A stretch of 64,000 bases of DNA from Phocaeicola plebeius DSM 17135 (lineage in GTDB: Bacteria; Bacteroidota; Bacteroidia; Bacteroidales; Bacteroidaceae), in the NCBI RefSeq assembly GCF_000187895.1, contig NZ_DS990133.1:310001-374000 (forward strand), written 5' to 3'. A program made the position numbers and the translations under genes. This document shows, in pieces, positions 17,037 through 25,725 of the stretch (positions are counted from its first letter, which is position 1; every line of letters starts with the position of its first letter). The notes under the pieces are model-generated. The model was not told where the DNA came from. It saw only the letters and a program-made list of their open reading frames with translations, and searched no databases.

Positions 17037-17483
17037 ATGATAGAACAATTCAATTTTGACATTCAGCTGATATTTGCCATTTTAAACGGAAAAGTATCAG
17101 CCGCCATTAACAGAAAACTGAGCCGGAACTTCCGATTAAATGACATGGAAATTACACCGGAGCAATGGACCGTGCTACTCTACCTTTGGGAAAAGGACGG
17201 AGTTACCCAGCAAGAGTTATGCAATGCAACCTTTAAAGACAAACCCAGTATGACCCGTCTGATCGACAATATGGAAAAACTGCACCTAGTTATACGTGTA
17301 TCAGACAAAAAAGACCGTCGGACCAATAAAATTCATCTGACAGAAACTGGTAAAAAATTAGAGGAAAAAGCACGCTTTATAGCCAACAAGACATTAAAAG
17401 AAGCTTTGCACGGACTAACATTAGAAGAATTGAGAATTAGTCAAGAAGTACTTCGAAAAATCTTCAATAACACAAAAGACTAA
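17037..17483 (+). CDS. MarR-family transcription regulator
   Basis: 148 residues, starting MIEQFNFD. Winged-helix DNA-binding core at about 45-110 with the recognition region VTQQELCNATFKDKPSMTRLIDNMEK and wing DKKDRRTNKIHLTETG. MarR proteins are dimeric and usually repress themselves and a neighbouring transporter or stress gene in response to a small molecule. No such partner is adjacent: downstream is a 58-residue membrane protein on the same strand. Autoregulation is likely but no clear operator was seen. Confidence 0.93.
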   Translation: MIEQFNFDIQLIFAILNGKVSAAINRKLSRNFRLNDMEITPEQWTVLLYLWEKDGVTQQELCNATFKDKPSMTRLIDNMEKLHLVIRVSDKKDRRTNKIHLTETGKKLEEKARFIANKTLKEALHGLTLEELRISQEVLRKIFNNTKD

Positions 17484-17673
17484 AAAACGGAAGTTTTTTA
17501 CCTATCTGGCATTTAATAGAAACATAAAAATCATTTCATTTGTCAAGCTTTTATAAAACGACCTACATATATGCTCAAATTTCCGTTTTTTTTCACGAAA
17601 TAATTTTTCGGATAAAAGAATTATGCTTTAATTTGTAACCATGAATAAATAAACCATAAAAAAGAAGACACAC

Positions 17674-17850
17674 ATGAAAAGCTTATTACAGAATTTAGGA
17701 GTGATATTGGTTATCATCGGTGCTGTGATTCTCATTGCAAGCTATGCAACAGGTAATGTGAACAATAACGCAGTATTGGGAGTTTCTTTGTTACTCGTTG
17801 TTGCCGGATTGATTTCATATATCATCCTGAACAAAAGAATTACAGATTGA
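17674..17850 (+). CDS. Small two-segment membrane protein, 58 residues
   Basis: Short frame starting MKSLLQNLGVILVII and ending NKRITD. Two hydrophobic segments, about 6-23 and 35-52, are separated by a hydrophilic ATGNVNNNAV turn, giving a hairpin in the inner membrane with short basic ends. A degenerate -7 box (TTAATTTG, about 45 bases upstream) and a strong bidirectional terminator after the stop support a real gene. Function unknown. Confidence 0.7.
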   Translation: MKSLLQNLGVILVIIGAVILIASYATGNVNNNAVLGVSLLLVVAGLISYIILNKRITD

Positions 17851-17868
17851 TTTTTCAATCAACAGCAA

Positions 17869-17902
17869 TAAAAAAGCCTGAATGTTTAATTCAGGCTTTT
17901 TT
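17869..17902. terminator. Bidirectional terminator between the 58-residue protein and rprY
   Basis: AAAAAAGCCTGAA and TTCAGGCTTTTTT arms (GCCTGAA 17876-17882; TTCAGGC 17890-17896) with a 7-nt loop, with an A run on one side and a T run on the other, so it works in both directions. Confidence 0.9.
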
Positions 17903-17924
17903 ATTGCTCACTTCCGAAAAGTCT

Positions 17925-18623
17925 TTATTCACCTTCCGGAGTAATCAATTTATATCCCTTTCCGTGAATATTGATAATTTCAATTGAATCATCTTCTTTC
18001 AGGTGCTTACGCAATTTTGTGATATACACATCCATGCTTCTTGCATTGAAGTAATTGTCATCAATCCAGATAGTTTTCAATGCAAAATCTCTCTGAAGAA
18101 TTTCATTTGCATGTGCACAAAGTAAGCCTAACAATTCAGATTCTTTTGTAGTCAACTTAGTCTGTTTGTCACCAATTGACAAAATCTGTTTCTGAGTATC
18201 AAAGGTAAAACGACCAATCTTGTACACTGTACTTTCACGGTTACGTTTTCCACGTACACGACGCAAGATAGCTTCAATACGGAATGTCAGCTCTTCCATA
18301 CTGAAAGGCTTCGTAATATAATCGTCCGCACCAATCTTAAATCCTTCCAGAATATCTTCTTTCAGCGTTTTAGCAGTCAAGAAAATAATAGGAACTTCTG
18401 CATTTGCCTGACGAATCTCTTGCGCCAAAGTAAAACCATCCTTTCTAGGCATCATCACGTCAGTTACTACCAAATCATATTTACTCTTCAGAAAAGCCTT
18501 GAATCCAACTTCTCCATCTGGGAAAAGATCAGCATTATAACCTTTTGCCTGCAAATATTCTCTCAAAAGCATGCCAAGATTCTCATCATCTTCGCACAGC
18601 AAAATACGCAATTTGTCGTCCAT
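17925..18623 (-). CDS. rprY: Response regulator RprY (OmpR family)
   Basis: 232 residues. N-terminal receiver with acidic pocket EDDEN, phospho-acceptor Asp in LVVTDVMMPRKDG, and Lys in FITKPF-type segment DDYITKPFSMEE. C-terminal winged helix about 135-230 (LTTKESELLGLL ... MDVYITKLRKHL). Only 3 bases separate it from rprX, its cognate kinase. RprXY of Bacteroides fragilis controls growth and drug and stress traits; the exact regulon here is not known. Confidence 0.93.
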   Translation of the reverse strand: MDDKLRILLCEDDENLGMLLREYLQAKGYNADLFPDGEVGFKAFLKSKYDLVVTDVMMPRKDGFTLAQEIRQANAEVPIIFLTAKTLKEDILEGFKIGADDYITKPFSMEELTFRIEAILRRVRGKRNRESTVYKIGRFTFDTQKQILSIGDKQTKLTTKESELLGLLCAHANEILQRDFALKTIWIDDNYFNARSMDVYITKLRKHLKEDDSIEIINIHGKGYKLITPEGE

Positions 18624-18626
18624 ATC

Positions 18627-20177
18627 TTATTCTTCTTTAAATAATGGTATAGTAATTATAAATTTTGTTCCTACATTCAATTCGCTTTCAGCCCGGATAG
18701 AGCCCTTATGATCTGCGATTATTTTTTTCACATAAGCCAAGCCAAGTCCAAAACCTTTCACATCATGCAAGTTTCCGGTATGAACCCGATAGAACTTGTC
18801 GAATATCTTTTTCAAATTTTCTTTTTTAATCCCGATACCGTTATCCTCAATAGAAATACATAGTTTCCCACTTTCATTCCACGTACGGATTTTCAATGCA
18901 ATGTCACGATCCGGACTCTTATACTTCACCGCATTATCCAATAAATTGAATACCACATTGGTGAAATGCATCTCGTCCACAAAAATCACCGGATCCTGCG
19001 CATTTAATTCCGCCTCTAACGTACCATTGTTTTTCTCTACTTTCAAACGGAAAGTATTCACAACCCCATTGATCAATTCATGCGCATCAATCTCCTTTTT
19101 CTTAAGTGTTACACTCTGCCTTTCAAACATAGACATCTGCAACACCTTTTCTACCTGAAAACGCAAACGCTTTGTTTCATCATTAATAACTCCTGATATA
19201 TGCTTAAACATTACAGGCGACTTACCTACAGCCGGATCATTCAGCATTTGAGCAGCCAATGATATGGTAGAAATCGGAGTTTTAAACTCATGCGTCATAT
19301 TATTGATGAAATCATTCTTAATTTCAGTCAACCGTTTTTGACGGAAAATAATATAGATCGTAAAAATGAACGTAATCAACAACACGACTGTAAAGATGAT
19401 AGACGGAATCATAAACTTCACAGAACTGAATATGTAATTATCCAGTGTGGGGAAGAAAATATTCACAAAGCCCATCTTCGCAGGAGGATCTTTTTCAAAG
19501 AGCAAACGAGAGTAGATTTTTTCATCGTCATGCACATAATCCGAACAACGGTACACTTCTTTCCCATCCCGATCTGTCACCGAAAAGTGATAGGGAATAT
19601 CGATACCATTATTAAATAGTTCTGTTTTCAGAAAATGATCAAGCTGTTTAAAGTTGACTCTTTCTTTCAAAGGCTTGTCACTTGCCGTATAAAGAATATT
19701 GTACACTACCTCATCCAGCAATGCACGTTGATATACATAACGTTCTTTAAGGACCTCCTGCAATGCACGTGATGTCTGCGGAATAGTTCTTCCTGTAGAG
19801 ATGACCACCTTCGGCACATTTGATGGCCGATTCATAATAGTCTTCAACTCAAAAGTAGAGTAAGTAGAACCATCAGGTGCCGTAATCGTATACTGATGAT
19901 GTTCTACCACATTTTCACCGGCTTCATTCTTTTCCTGGTATTGCCTGGACAACAACGCAGCACGTTCTTGTGCCGCTACATCCTTCTCCAAATATTTTTT
20001 TGTTTCAACCAGTTCCAAGTTATGCACAGCCTTTCCCAAACTGCGGTTTACATTCTCTTCAAACTGACTACGCCGCATTTTGACCATCTCCTCAATATAG
20101 CTTACCTGCAAATAGAGCAAGCTCAAGAAAGACAGTCCCATTACAACTCCTAATATCCAAATAGTCGATTTTTTCAT
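18627..20177 (-). CDS. rprX: Sensor histidine kinase RprX
   Basis: 516 residues, matching the family length. Two membrane segments (about 7-27 and 255-277) enclose a periplasmic sensor of about 225 residues. The cytoplasmic part has the H-box NNMTHEFKTPIST, N-box FNLLDNAVKYK, G1 DNGIGIKKEN, F-box FDKFYRV and G2 GFGLGLAYV. It phosphorylates RprY. A TAAATTTG box only 5 bases before the ATG implies an almost leaderless transcript; a second, distal box is also possible. Confidence 0.93.
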   Translation of the reverse strand: MKKSTIWILGVVMGLSFLSLLYLQVSYIEEMVKMRRSQFEENVNRSLGKAVHNLELVETKKYLEKDVAAQERAALLSRQYQEKNEAGENVVEHHQYTITAPDGSTYSTFELKTIMNRPSNVPKVVISTGRTIPQTSRALQEVLKERYVYQRALLDEVVYNILYTASDKPLKERVNFKQLDHFLKTELFNNGIDIPYHFSVTDRDGKEVYRCSDYVHDDEKIYSRLLFEKDPPAKMGFVNIFFPTLDNYIFSSVKFMIPSIIFTVVLLITFIFTIYIIFRQKRLTEIKNDFINNMTHEFKTPISTISLAAQMLNDPAVGKSPVMFKHISGVINDETKRLRFQVEKVLQMSMFERQSVTLKKKEIDAHELINGVVNTFRLKVEKNNGTLEAELNAQDPVIFVDEMHFTNVVFNLLDNAVKYKSPDRDIALKIRTWNESGKLCISIEDNGIGIKKENLKKIFDKFYRVHTGNLHDVKGFGLGLAYVKKIIADHKGSIRAESELNVGTKFIITIPLFKEE

Positions 20178-20182
20178 ATGGA

Positions 20183-20190
20183 CAAATTTA
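20183..20190 (-). promoter_or_regulatory. -7 box of rprXY; near-leaderless
   Basis: TAAATTTG on the minus strand, 5 bases from the rprX ATG at 20177. A second perfect box, TATTTTTG, lies at 20318-20325 and would give a leader of about 130 bases. Confidence 0.55.
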
Positions 20191-20360
20191 ACAACCTGAC
20201 AAATACGACGCTAATAGATTAACAAGCTTTAAATAAGATTTTGTCGTATATTAACCATAAATCAAATTTTACCTGATAAATTCTTCACTATCTATTATTT
20301 TAAGCACCTATACATTACAAAAATAATAGAATTTTAGATTAATAACAAATAAACAGAGGG

Positions 20361-20386
20361 TTTTGTTTAAGCTAAGTTAAACAAAA
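20361..20386. repeat. Perfect 10-bp inverted repeat next to a terminator
   Basis: TTTTGTTTAA (20361-20370) and TTAAACAAAA (20377-20386) with a 6-base spacer. It follows the EF-G terminator on the minus strand, and shares its A run with that terminator. It might be a second hairpin or an operator. Confidence 0.6.
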
Positions 20387-20419
20387 AAAGCCGTGCTTTT
20401 TAAGAAACACGGCTTTTTT
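20383..20419 (-). terminator. Terminator of the EF-G paralogue gene
   Basis: Arms AAGCCGTG (20388-20395) and CACGGCTT (20408-20415) with flanking A and T runs. On the minus strand it is 24 bases after the stop at 20443. Confidence 0.85.
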
Positions 20420-20442
20420 ATCTATAAAAATCACAACTAATA

Positions 20443-22602
20443 TTATGCTTCGTCCTTTTCTTGCTCTTCAAATTCCTTCATCAGCTTGGTCTGTACATCC
20501 GTCGGAACCAGTTCATAGCTGGCAAATTTCATAATGAATGAAGCACGACCTCCAGTCAATGAACTCAAAGCTGTAGAGTAATTCGACATTTCTTTCAATG
20601 GAACTTTAGCGCTCAACTTTTCATATCCTTTTTCACTGGTCATACCCATAATCATACCGCGACGACCTTGCATGTCACTCATCACGTCACCCAACTTGTC
20701 ACTCGGAACGAATACTTCCACATCATAAATCGGTTCCAAAATCTTCGGACCTGCATTCTTAAATGCTTCACTAAACGCATGGCGACCAGCCAGCATGAAG
20801 GAAATTTCATTCGAATCTACCGGGTGCATCTTACCGTCGTACACAATAACACGTACATCACGTGCATACGAACCAGTCAGCGGTCCTTGTTCCATACGAC
20901 TCATGATTCCTTTCAAAATAGCCGGCATGAAACGGGCATCAATTGCTCCACCAACTACACTGTTGACAAATACAAGCTTACCACCCCATTCCAAGTCAAT
21001 TACTTCCGTACCCTTCACGTTCATCTTATACTCCTGACCGTTGAACTTATACACTTCCGGAGCAGGCATACCTTCATAATAAGGCTCTACAATCAAGTGA
21101 ACTTCACCAAACTGTCCGGCACCACCCGACTGTTTCTTATGACGATAGTCTGCACGAGCCGATTTAGTAATTGTTTCACGATATGGAATCTTAGGTTCAT
21201 AGAACTGAATCTGCAACTTTTCGTTGTTTTCCAAACGCCATTTCAATGTACGCAGATGGAATTCCCCCTGACCGTGTACCAGAATCTGACGCAATTCCTT
21301 AGACTGTTCTACAATCCAAGTCGGGTCTTCTTCACGCATACGGTTCAATACAGCCATCATCTTTTCTGTGTCGGCTTCATTTACCGGCTTGATAGCTCTC
21401 GTATACTTCGGATTCGGATATTTAATGAAATTGAATCGGTTCTCACAATCCTTGCCATTCAAGGTATTGCCCGTCTTCACATCTTTCAATTTTACTGTAC
21501 AGCCAATATCTCCCGCACGCAGTTCGTCTACTTTTTCACGATTGGCACCTGCACATACATAAAGCTGCGCCATACGTTCTTTCGAGCCTCTGTCTGCATT
21601 GCTCAAATCATCGCCTTCATGCACTACACCACTCATAACTTTAAAATACTGTACATCCCCAATATGAGGTTCCACTGCTGTCTTAAAGAAGTAAAGTGAA
21701 GTAGGCCCATTCGGATCGGGAGGAACAGGAACACCACGTGTATTATGAACTACCGGCATTTCATCCACGAACGGTACTACATTGCCCAAGAATTCCATCA
21801 AGCGGCGCACGCCCATATCTTTACCTGCACATACACAAAATACCGGAAACATACCTCTGGCAGCCAACCCCTTACGAATACCTTCACGCATTTCATCCTC
21901 TGTCAACGATTCTGATTCAAAGAATTTTTCCATCAGGCTTTCGTCGTGTTCAGCCGCAGCTTCCACCAGCGTCTTATGCCATTCCTGCGCTTTTTCCATT
22001 TCTTCTGCCGGAATGTCTTCAATGGTTGGAGCACCGCCGTCCGGTCCCCAAGAATATTTCTTCATTAAAAGTACATCAATCAACGAATTGAAGTCGGGTC
22101 CTGTACTAAGCGGATACTGAACCGGAACAACTTTAGAACCATAATTCTCTTTCAACTGTTCAAGCACATGGTCAAAATCGCATTTTTCACTATCCAACTG
22201 GTTTACCAGGAAAATCACCGGCTTACCCAGTTTTTCAGTATAACGGAAGTGATTCTGTGTACCCACTTCCGGACCATATTGCCCGTTCAACAACAAAATG
22301 GCTGTATCAGTCACATTCAATGCGGTAATGGCAGCTCCTACGAAGTCATCACTTCCCGGACAGTCGATAATATTCAACTTCTTTCCGTTCCATTCTACAT
22401 GATATACAGTAGAAAATACCGAATATCCGTATTCCTGCTCTACCGGAAAATAATCACTCACCGTATTCTTGGCAGTAATTCTTCCGCGACGTTTTATAAT
22501 ACCACTCTCATAGAGCAAAGCTTCTGTGAGAGTGGTTTTACCTGAGCCATCATTACCTAGAAGGGCAATGTTCTTGATTTCGTTTGTCTGATATACTTTC
22601 AT
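20443..22602 (-). CDS. EF-G paralogue with a degenerate G domain
   Basis: 719 residues and five EF-G domains, so full length. Walker A GNDGSGKTT is intact, but the other G motifs are altered. The DTPGH motif reads DCPGSDDF, with the catalytic His replaced by Ser. The G4 motif reads NQLD instead of NKxD, and the switch I RGITI is YGYSV. Domain IV and V resemble real EF-G (MHPVDSNEISFMLAGRHAF). It is therefore probably an EF-G that moves the ribosome without efficient GTP hydrolysis, as reported for EF-G2 of B. thetaiotaomicron under carbon limitation. The canonical fusA of the str operon must lie elsewhere. Confidence 0.9.
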   Translation of the reverse strand: MKVYQTNEIKNIALLGNDGSGKTTLTEALLYESGIIKRRGRITAKNTVSDYFPVEQEYGYSVFSTVYHVEWNGKKLNIIDCPGSDDFVGAAITALNVTDTAILLLNGQYGPEVGTQNHFRYTEKLGKPVIFLVNQLDSEKCDFDHVLEQLKENYGSKVVPVQYPLSTGPDFNSLIDVLLMKKYSWGPDGGAPTIEDIPAEEMEKAQEWHKTLVEAAAEHDESLMEKFFESESLTEDEMREGIRKGLAARGMFPVFCVCAGKDMGVRRLMEFLGNVVPFVDEMPVVHNTRGVPVPPDPNGPTSLYFFKTAVEPHIGDVQYFKVMSGVVHEGDDLSNADRGSKERMAQLYVCAGANREKVDELRAGDIGCTVKLKDVKTGNTLNGKDCENRFNFIKYPNPKYTRAIKPVNEADTEKMMAVLNRMREEDPTWIVEQSKELRQILVHGQGEFHLRTLKWRLENNEKLQIQFYEPKIPYRETITKSARADYRHKKQSGGAGQFGEVHLIVEPYYEGMPAPEVYKFNGQEYKMNVKGTEVIDLEWGGKLVFVNSVVGGAIDARFMPAILKGIMSRMEQGPLTGSYARDVRVIVYDGKMHPVDSNEISFMLAGRHAFSEAFKNAGPKILEPIYDVEVFVPSDKLGDVMSDMQGRRGMIMGMTSEKGYEKLSAKVPLKEMSNYSTALSSLTGGRASFIMKFASYELVPTDVQTKLMKEFEEQEKDEA

Positions 22603-22778
22603 GGTATTTCAAGATTTAGTTTAGTAACGAAAGGATATGCTTTTCATATCTCTTATTTTTTAACGAAGCGCAAATTAGAGATTATAATTCAGAAAAACAA
22701 TAAAAAGTTTCGTGTTACTAAACTATGTTTTCAGACATACAAAATCTGCATTTCTTCTTTCCTCCCATAAATAATCTG

Positions 22779-22786
22779 TATCTTTA
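22779..22786 (+). promoter_or_regulatory. -7 box of hemW
   Basis: TATCTTTA, one base off TAnnTTTG, about 35 bases upstream of the ATG at 22821. It fits that start and not the longer in-frame extension starting at 22725. Confidence 0.6.
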
Positions 22787-22820
22787 CACCCGTAAAACAA
22801 ATTCTTACAGTAGATTAATT

Positions 22821-23954
22821 ATGGCTGGAATCTATCTTCATATCCCTTTTTGCAAACGACGTTGCATTTACTGCGATTTCTTTTCTACAACAGAAAATGA
22901 TAAAAAAAGCACATACGTACAGGCTCTGTCCAAAGAACTTGAGCTGCGGAAAGCCTATCTGGATGGAGAAATTATTGACACCATCTACTTTGGTGGAGGT
23001 ACGCCTTCACAATTAGAAGGAAAAGATTTCATTCAGCTTTTTGAAACCATCTATAAGATATATACTGTAAATCCGGAAGCCGAAATTACAATTGAAGCAA
23101 ATCCCGACGATCTGACACCTGAATACATAGCCATGTTGCGTACCCTCCCGTTTAACCGATTAAGCATGGGCATACAAACCTTCAAGGAAGACACTCTTCG
23201 TCTGCTTCACCGCCGGCACACGGCTGCTCAGGCTCAACAAGCATACCAACATTGCCGAGAAGCTGGTTTTCAGAATATCAGTATCGACTTGATGTACGGA
23301 CTACCTGGAGAAACATTAGAAGACTGGCAAAAAGACCTTCAAACAGCCCTTCAGATGCATCCGGAGCATATTTCAGCCTATCATCTGATTTATGAAGAAG
23401 GTACTCCTTTATGGAACTTGAAAGAAGCACATCAAGTGGAAGAAACAGACGAAGATTTAAGTGTCTCCTTATTCAAAGAGTTGATACATACCCTCAAGAG
23501 CAACGGATATGAACATTATGAAATATCCAATTTCTGCCGCCCGGGATTTCATTCACGCCACAACTCCAGCTACTGGACAGGCAAAAAATACCTGGGTTGT
23601 GGCCCTTCTGCCCATTCATATGACGGGACTTCCAGACAATGGAACGTAGCTTCCCTTTCTCAGTATATACAAGGTATTCAAGAAGGAACACTTAATCAGG
23701 AAAAGGAAGAACTTGATTTGTATACGCGCTATAATGATTTTATCATTACCCGTCTGCGCACTGCTTACGGAATACCCACCCATATACTGAAAGAAACATT
23801 TGGAGAAACCTTATTCAATTACTGCATGCGCATGGCTTCCCCCCATCTGAAACAAGGATTCCTGACACTCGACAATCACGTCATGAAGCTCACAGAAAAA
23901 GGGATATTTATTTCTGATGGAATCATGAGCGACCTGTTATGGGTAGACGATTAG
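22821..23954 (+). CDS. hemW: Radical-SAM heme chaperone HemW
   Basis: 377 residues from the ATG at 22821 (MAGIYLHIPFC). The [4Fe-4S] site CKRRCIYC is at residues about 11-18, followed by GGGTPSQL and the HemN/HemW core. It lacks the fourth N-terminal cysteine and N-terminal arm of true coproporphyrinogen oxidase HemN, so it is HemW-like: heme-binding chaperone for respiratory enzymes. Upstream in-frame codons have no similarity. It lies divergent from the EF-G gene. Confidence 0.88.
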   Translation: MAGIYLHIPFCKRRCIYCDFFSTTENDKKSTYVQALSKELELRKAYLDGEIIDTIYFGGGTPSQLEGKDFIQLFETIYKIYTVNPEAEITIEANPDDLTPEYIAMLRTLPFNRLSMGIQTFKEDTLRLLHRRHTAAQAQQAYQHCREAGFQNISIDLMYGLPGETLEDWQKDLQTALQMHPEHISAYHLIYEEGTPLWNLKEAHQVEETDEDLSVSLFKELIHTLKSNGYEHYEISNFCRPGFHSRHNSSYWTGKKYLGCGPSAHSYDGTSRQWNVASLSQYIQGIQEGTLNQEKEELDLYTRYNDFIITRLRTAYGIPTHILKETFGETLFNYCMRMASPHLKQGFLTLDNHVMKLTEKGIFISDGIMSDLLWVDD

Positions 23955-23986
23955 ATTATTTAACACTTTCCAGGTAGGGGGATATT

Positions 23987-23994
23987 TACATTTG
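23987..23994 (+). promoter_or_regulatory. -7 box of the 52-residue peptide gene
   Basis: TACATTTG, a perfect TAnnTTTG, with a leader of about 35 bases to the ATG at 24031. Confidence 0.65.
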
Positions 23995-24030
23995 GGCGTT
24001 TTCATTACAAACCCCTAAAAACAACGCATT

Positions 24031-24189
24031 ATGGAAACTCAAAAAGTTATTCTGCCCTTCTTTTACGCATTATTCCATGCTGGTTTTTCGTCAGAAGAAA
24101 ACTCGTCCCCTATTGTTTCACCTCAAAAAGAATCGACATTACATTCAGAATTAACCCTCATTTCTTCAGAAGAATCTGAGAAGGAATAA
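24031..24189 (+). CDS. Small 52-residue peptide, function unknown
   Basis: Starts METQKVILPFFYALFHAG; residues 6-19 are hydrophobic and the rest is rich in Ser and Glu (ends ISSEESEKE). It is too short to be caught by ordinary length filters. Support comes from a perfect -7 box 35 bases upstream and a 15-bp terminator after it, so it is a complete transcription unit. No family recognised. It may be a small membrane-associated peptide or an expressed leader, and translation is unproven. Confidence 0.5.
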   Translation: METQKVILPFFYALFHAGFSSEENSSPIVSPQKESTLHSELTLISSEESEKE

Positions 24190-24229
24190 CCTCTACACAC
24201 ATTTTCTCTATCACACATTCACAAAAAAA

Positions 24230-24276
24230 AATTCCGGAATGAAAACCAGCTAACCGCTTTATTTCATTCCGGAATT
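24230..24276. terminator. Bidirectional terminator between the peptide gene and glmM
   Basis: Perfect 15-bp arms AATTCCGGAATGAAA (24230-24244) and TTTCATTCCGGAATT (24262-24276), with an A run before and a T-rich stretch after. Confidence 0.85.
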
Positions 24277-24311
24277 AATTTTATTTTCAAAAGAATGCGC
24301 TAACACCCTTC

Positions 24312-25700
24312 TTATTTAGCCAAACTGTATACAATATCCATAATCTGCTTACCGATTTCATCTGCAGCCTCCATTGTAGAAGCTTCTGAGTATACACGAA
24401 TAATCGGTTCTGTATTACTCTTACGCAGGTGAACCCACTTATCAGGGAAATCAATCTTCACACCATCGATGTCGTTGATTTCTTCATTTTTGTAAAGTTC
24501 TTTCACCTTAGCCAGGATAGCATCTACATCTGTTTCCGGAGTCAGATCAATACGATTCTTTGCAATGAAATAGTTAGGATAAGTCGCACGCAATTCGCTT
24601 ACCTTCTTTCCTTCGTGTGCCAGATGACTCAAGAACAAAGCAATACCTACCAATGCATCACGTCCGTAGTGAGATTCCGGATAAATCACTCCACCATTAC
24701 CTTCACCGCCGATAACCGCATTAGTAGCTTTCATCTTGGTTACTACATTTACTTCACCCACTGCAGAAGCATTGTATTCCATGCCATATTTGCGAGTGAC
24801 GTCACGCAACGCACGAGTAGAACTCAAGTTAGAAACTGTATTTCCCGGAGTATGCTTCAATACATAATCAGCTACTGTTACCAGCGTATATTCTTCACCA
24901 TACATGGCTCCATTTTCACAGATAATAGCCAGACGGTCTACGTCAGGGTCTACCACAAAGGCTACATCACAAGTACCTTTCTTCATCAAACCCATGATGT
25001 CACCCAAGTTCTTTTCCAGAGGTTCTGGATTATGCTGGAAGTCGCCAGTCGGTTCGCAATACAACTTTTCCACATGCTGTACGCCCAGCTGCTCCAACAA
25101 CTGAGGCAGTACTACACCACCTACAGAGTTCACACAATCAATTGCCACGCGGAAATTAGTCTTACGGATAGCTTCTACGTCTACCAGTTTCAACGCCAAT
25201 ACGCTGTCAATATGTTTCTGGTTGTATGTATTATCTTCACGATACTTACCAATATGTTCGATATCTGCAAATTCAAATTCTTCTGCAGCAGCAATACGCA
25301 AAACCTCATTACCTTCTGCCGCATTCAGGAATTCACCATGCTCATTCAACAACTTCAAGGCATTCCATTGTCTCGGATTATGGCTGGCTGTCAGAATGAT
25401 ACCACCACATGCACCTTCCATAGTTACTGCAAGTTCTGTAGTCGGAGTAGAAGCCAATCCGATATTTACTACATCGAATCCCATTCCCATCAACGTTCCG
25501 CAAACCACATTTTTCACCATCTCACCAGAGATACGCGCATCACGGCCTACTACAATCTTATTTGATTTATTGGTCGTAGTCTTACGAATCAATGTAGCAT
25601 ACGCTGAAGTGAATTTCACGATGTCCAAAGGATTCAATCCTTCGCCGGCATGGCCGCCTATAGTGCCACGAATTCCGGAAATAGATTTAATAAGTGTCAT
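24312..25700 (-). CDS. glmM: Phosphoglucosamine mutase
   Basis: 462 residues, four-domain alpha-D-phosphohexomutase. Active-site phosphoserine Ser106 in TASHNPRQWN, metal loop VDPDVDRLAI, sugar loop GGEGNGGVIYP, and the phosphate loop RKSNTEPIIRVYSE near the end. It converts glucosamine-6-phosphate to glucosamine-1-phosphate for UDP-GlcNAc, feeding peptidoglycan and LPS. A phosphomannomutase/phosphoglucomutase role is an alternative because the family is promiscuous. Confidence 0.88.
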   Translation of the reverse strand: MTLIKSISGIRGTIGGHAGEGLNPLDIVKFTSAYATLIRKTTTNKSNKIVVGRDARISGEMVKNVVCGTLMGMGFDVVNIGLASTPTTELAVTMEGACGGIILTASHNPRQWNALKLLNEHGEFLNAAEGNEVLRIAAAEEFEFADIEHIGKYREDNTYNQKHIDSVLALKLVDVEAIRKTNFRVAIDCVNSVGGVVLPQLLEQLGVQHVEKLYCEPTGDFQHNPEPLEKNLGDIMGLMKKGTCDVAFVVDPDVDRLAIICENGAMYGEEYTLVTVADYVLKHTPGNTVSNLSSTRALRDVTRKYGMEYNASAVGEVNVVTKMKATNAVIGGEGNGGVIYPESHYGRDALVGIALFLSHLAHEGKKVSELRATYPNYFIAKNRIDLTPETDVDAILAKVKELYKNEEINDIDGVKIDFPDKWVHLRKSNTEPIIRVYSEASTMEAADEIGKQIMDIVYSLAK

Positions 25701-25725
25701 AAATAAAGGTTTTTAATTATTTAGG

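Noticed and set aside
17482..17591. Distant arms AAAAAACGGAA and TTCCGTTTTTT around the MarR 3' end
   Set aside because: The arms are about 90 bases apart and mostly A/T runs; the pairing is probably chance. A weak terminator role cannot be excluded.
20668..21699. 343-residue open frame opposite the EF-G gene
   Set aside because: An antisense shadow with strange composition (many His, Phe, Thr), no promoter, and a perfect gene on the other strand.
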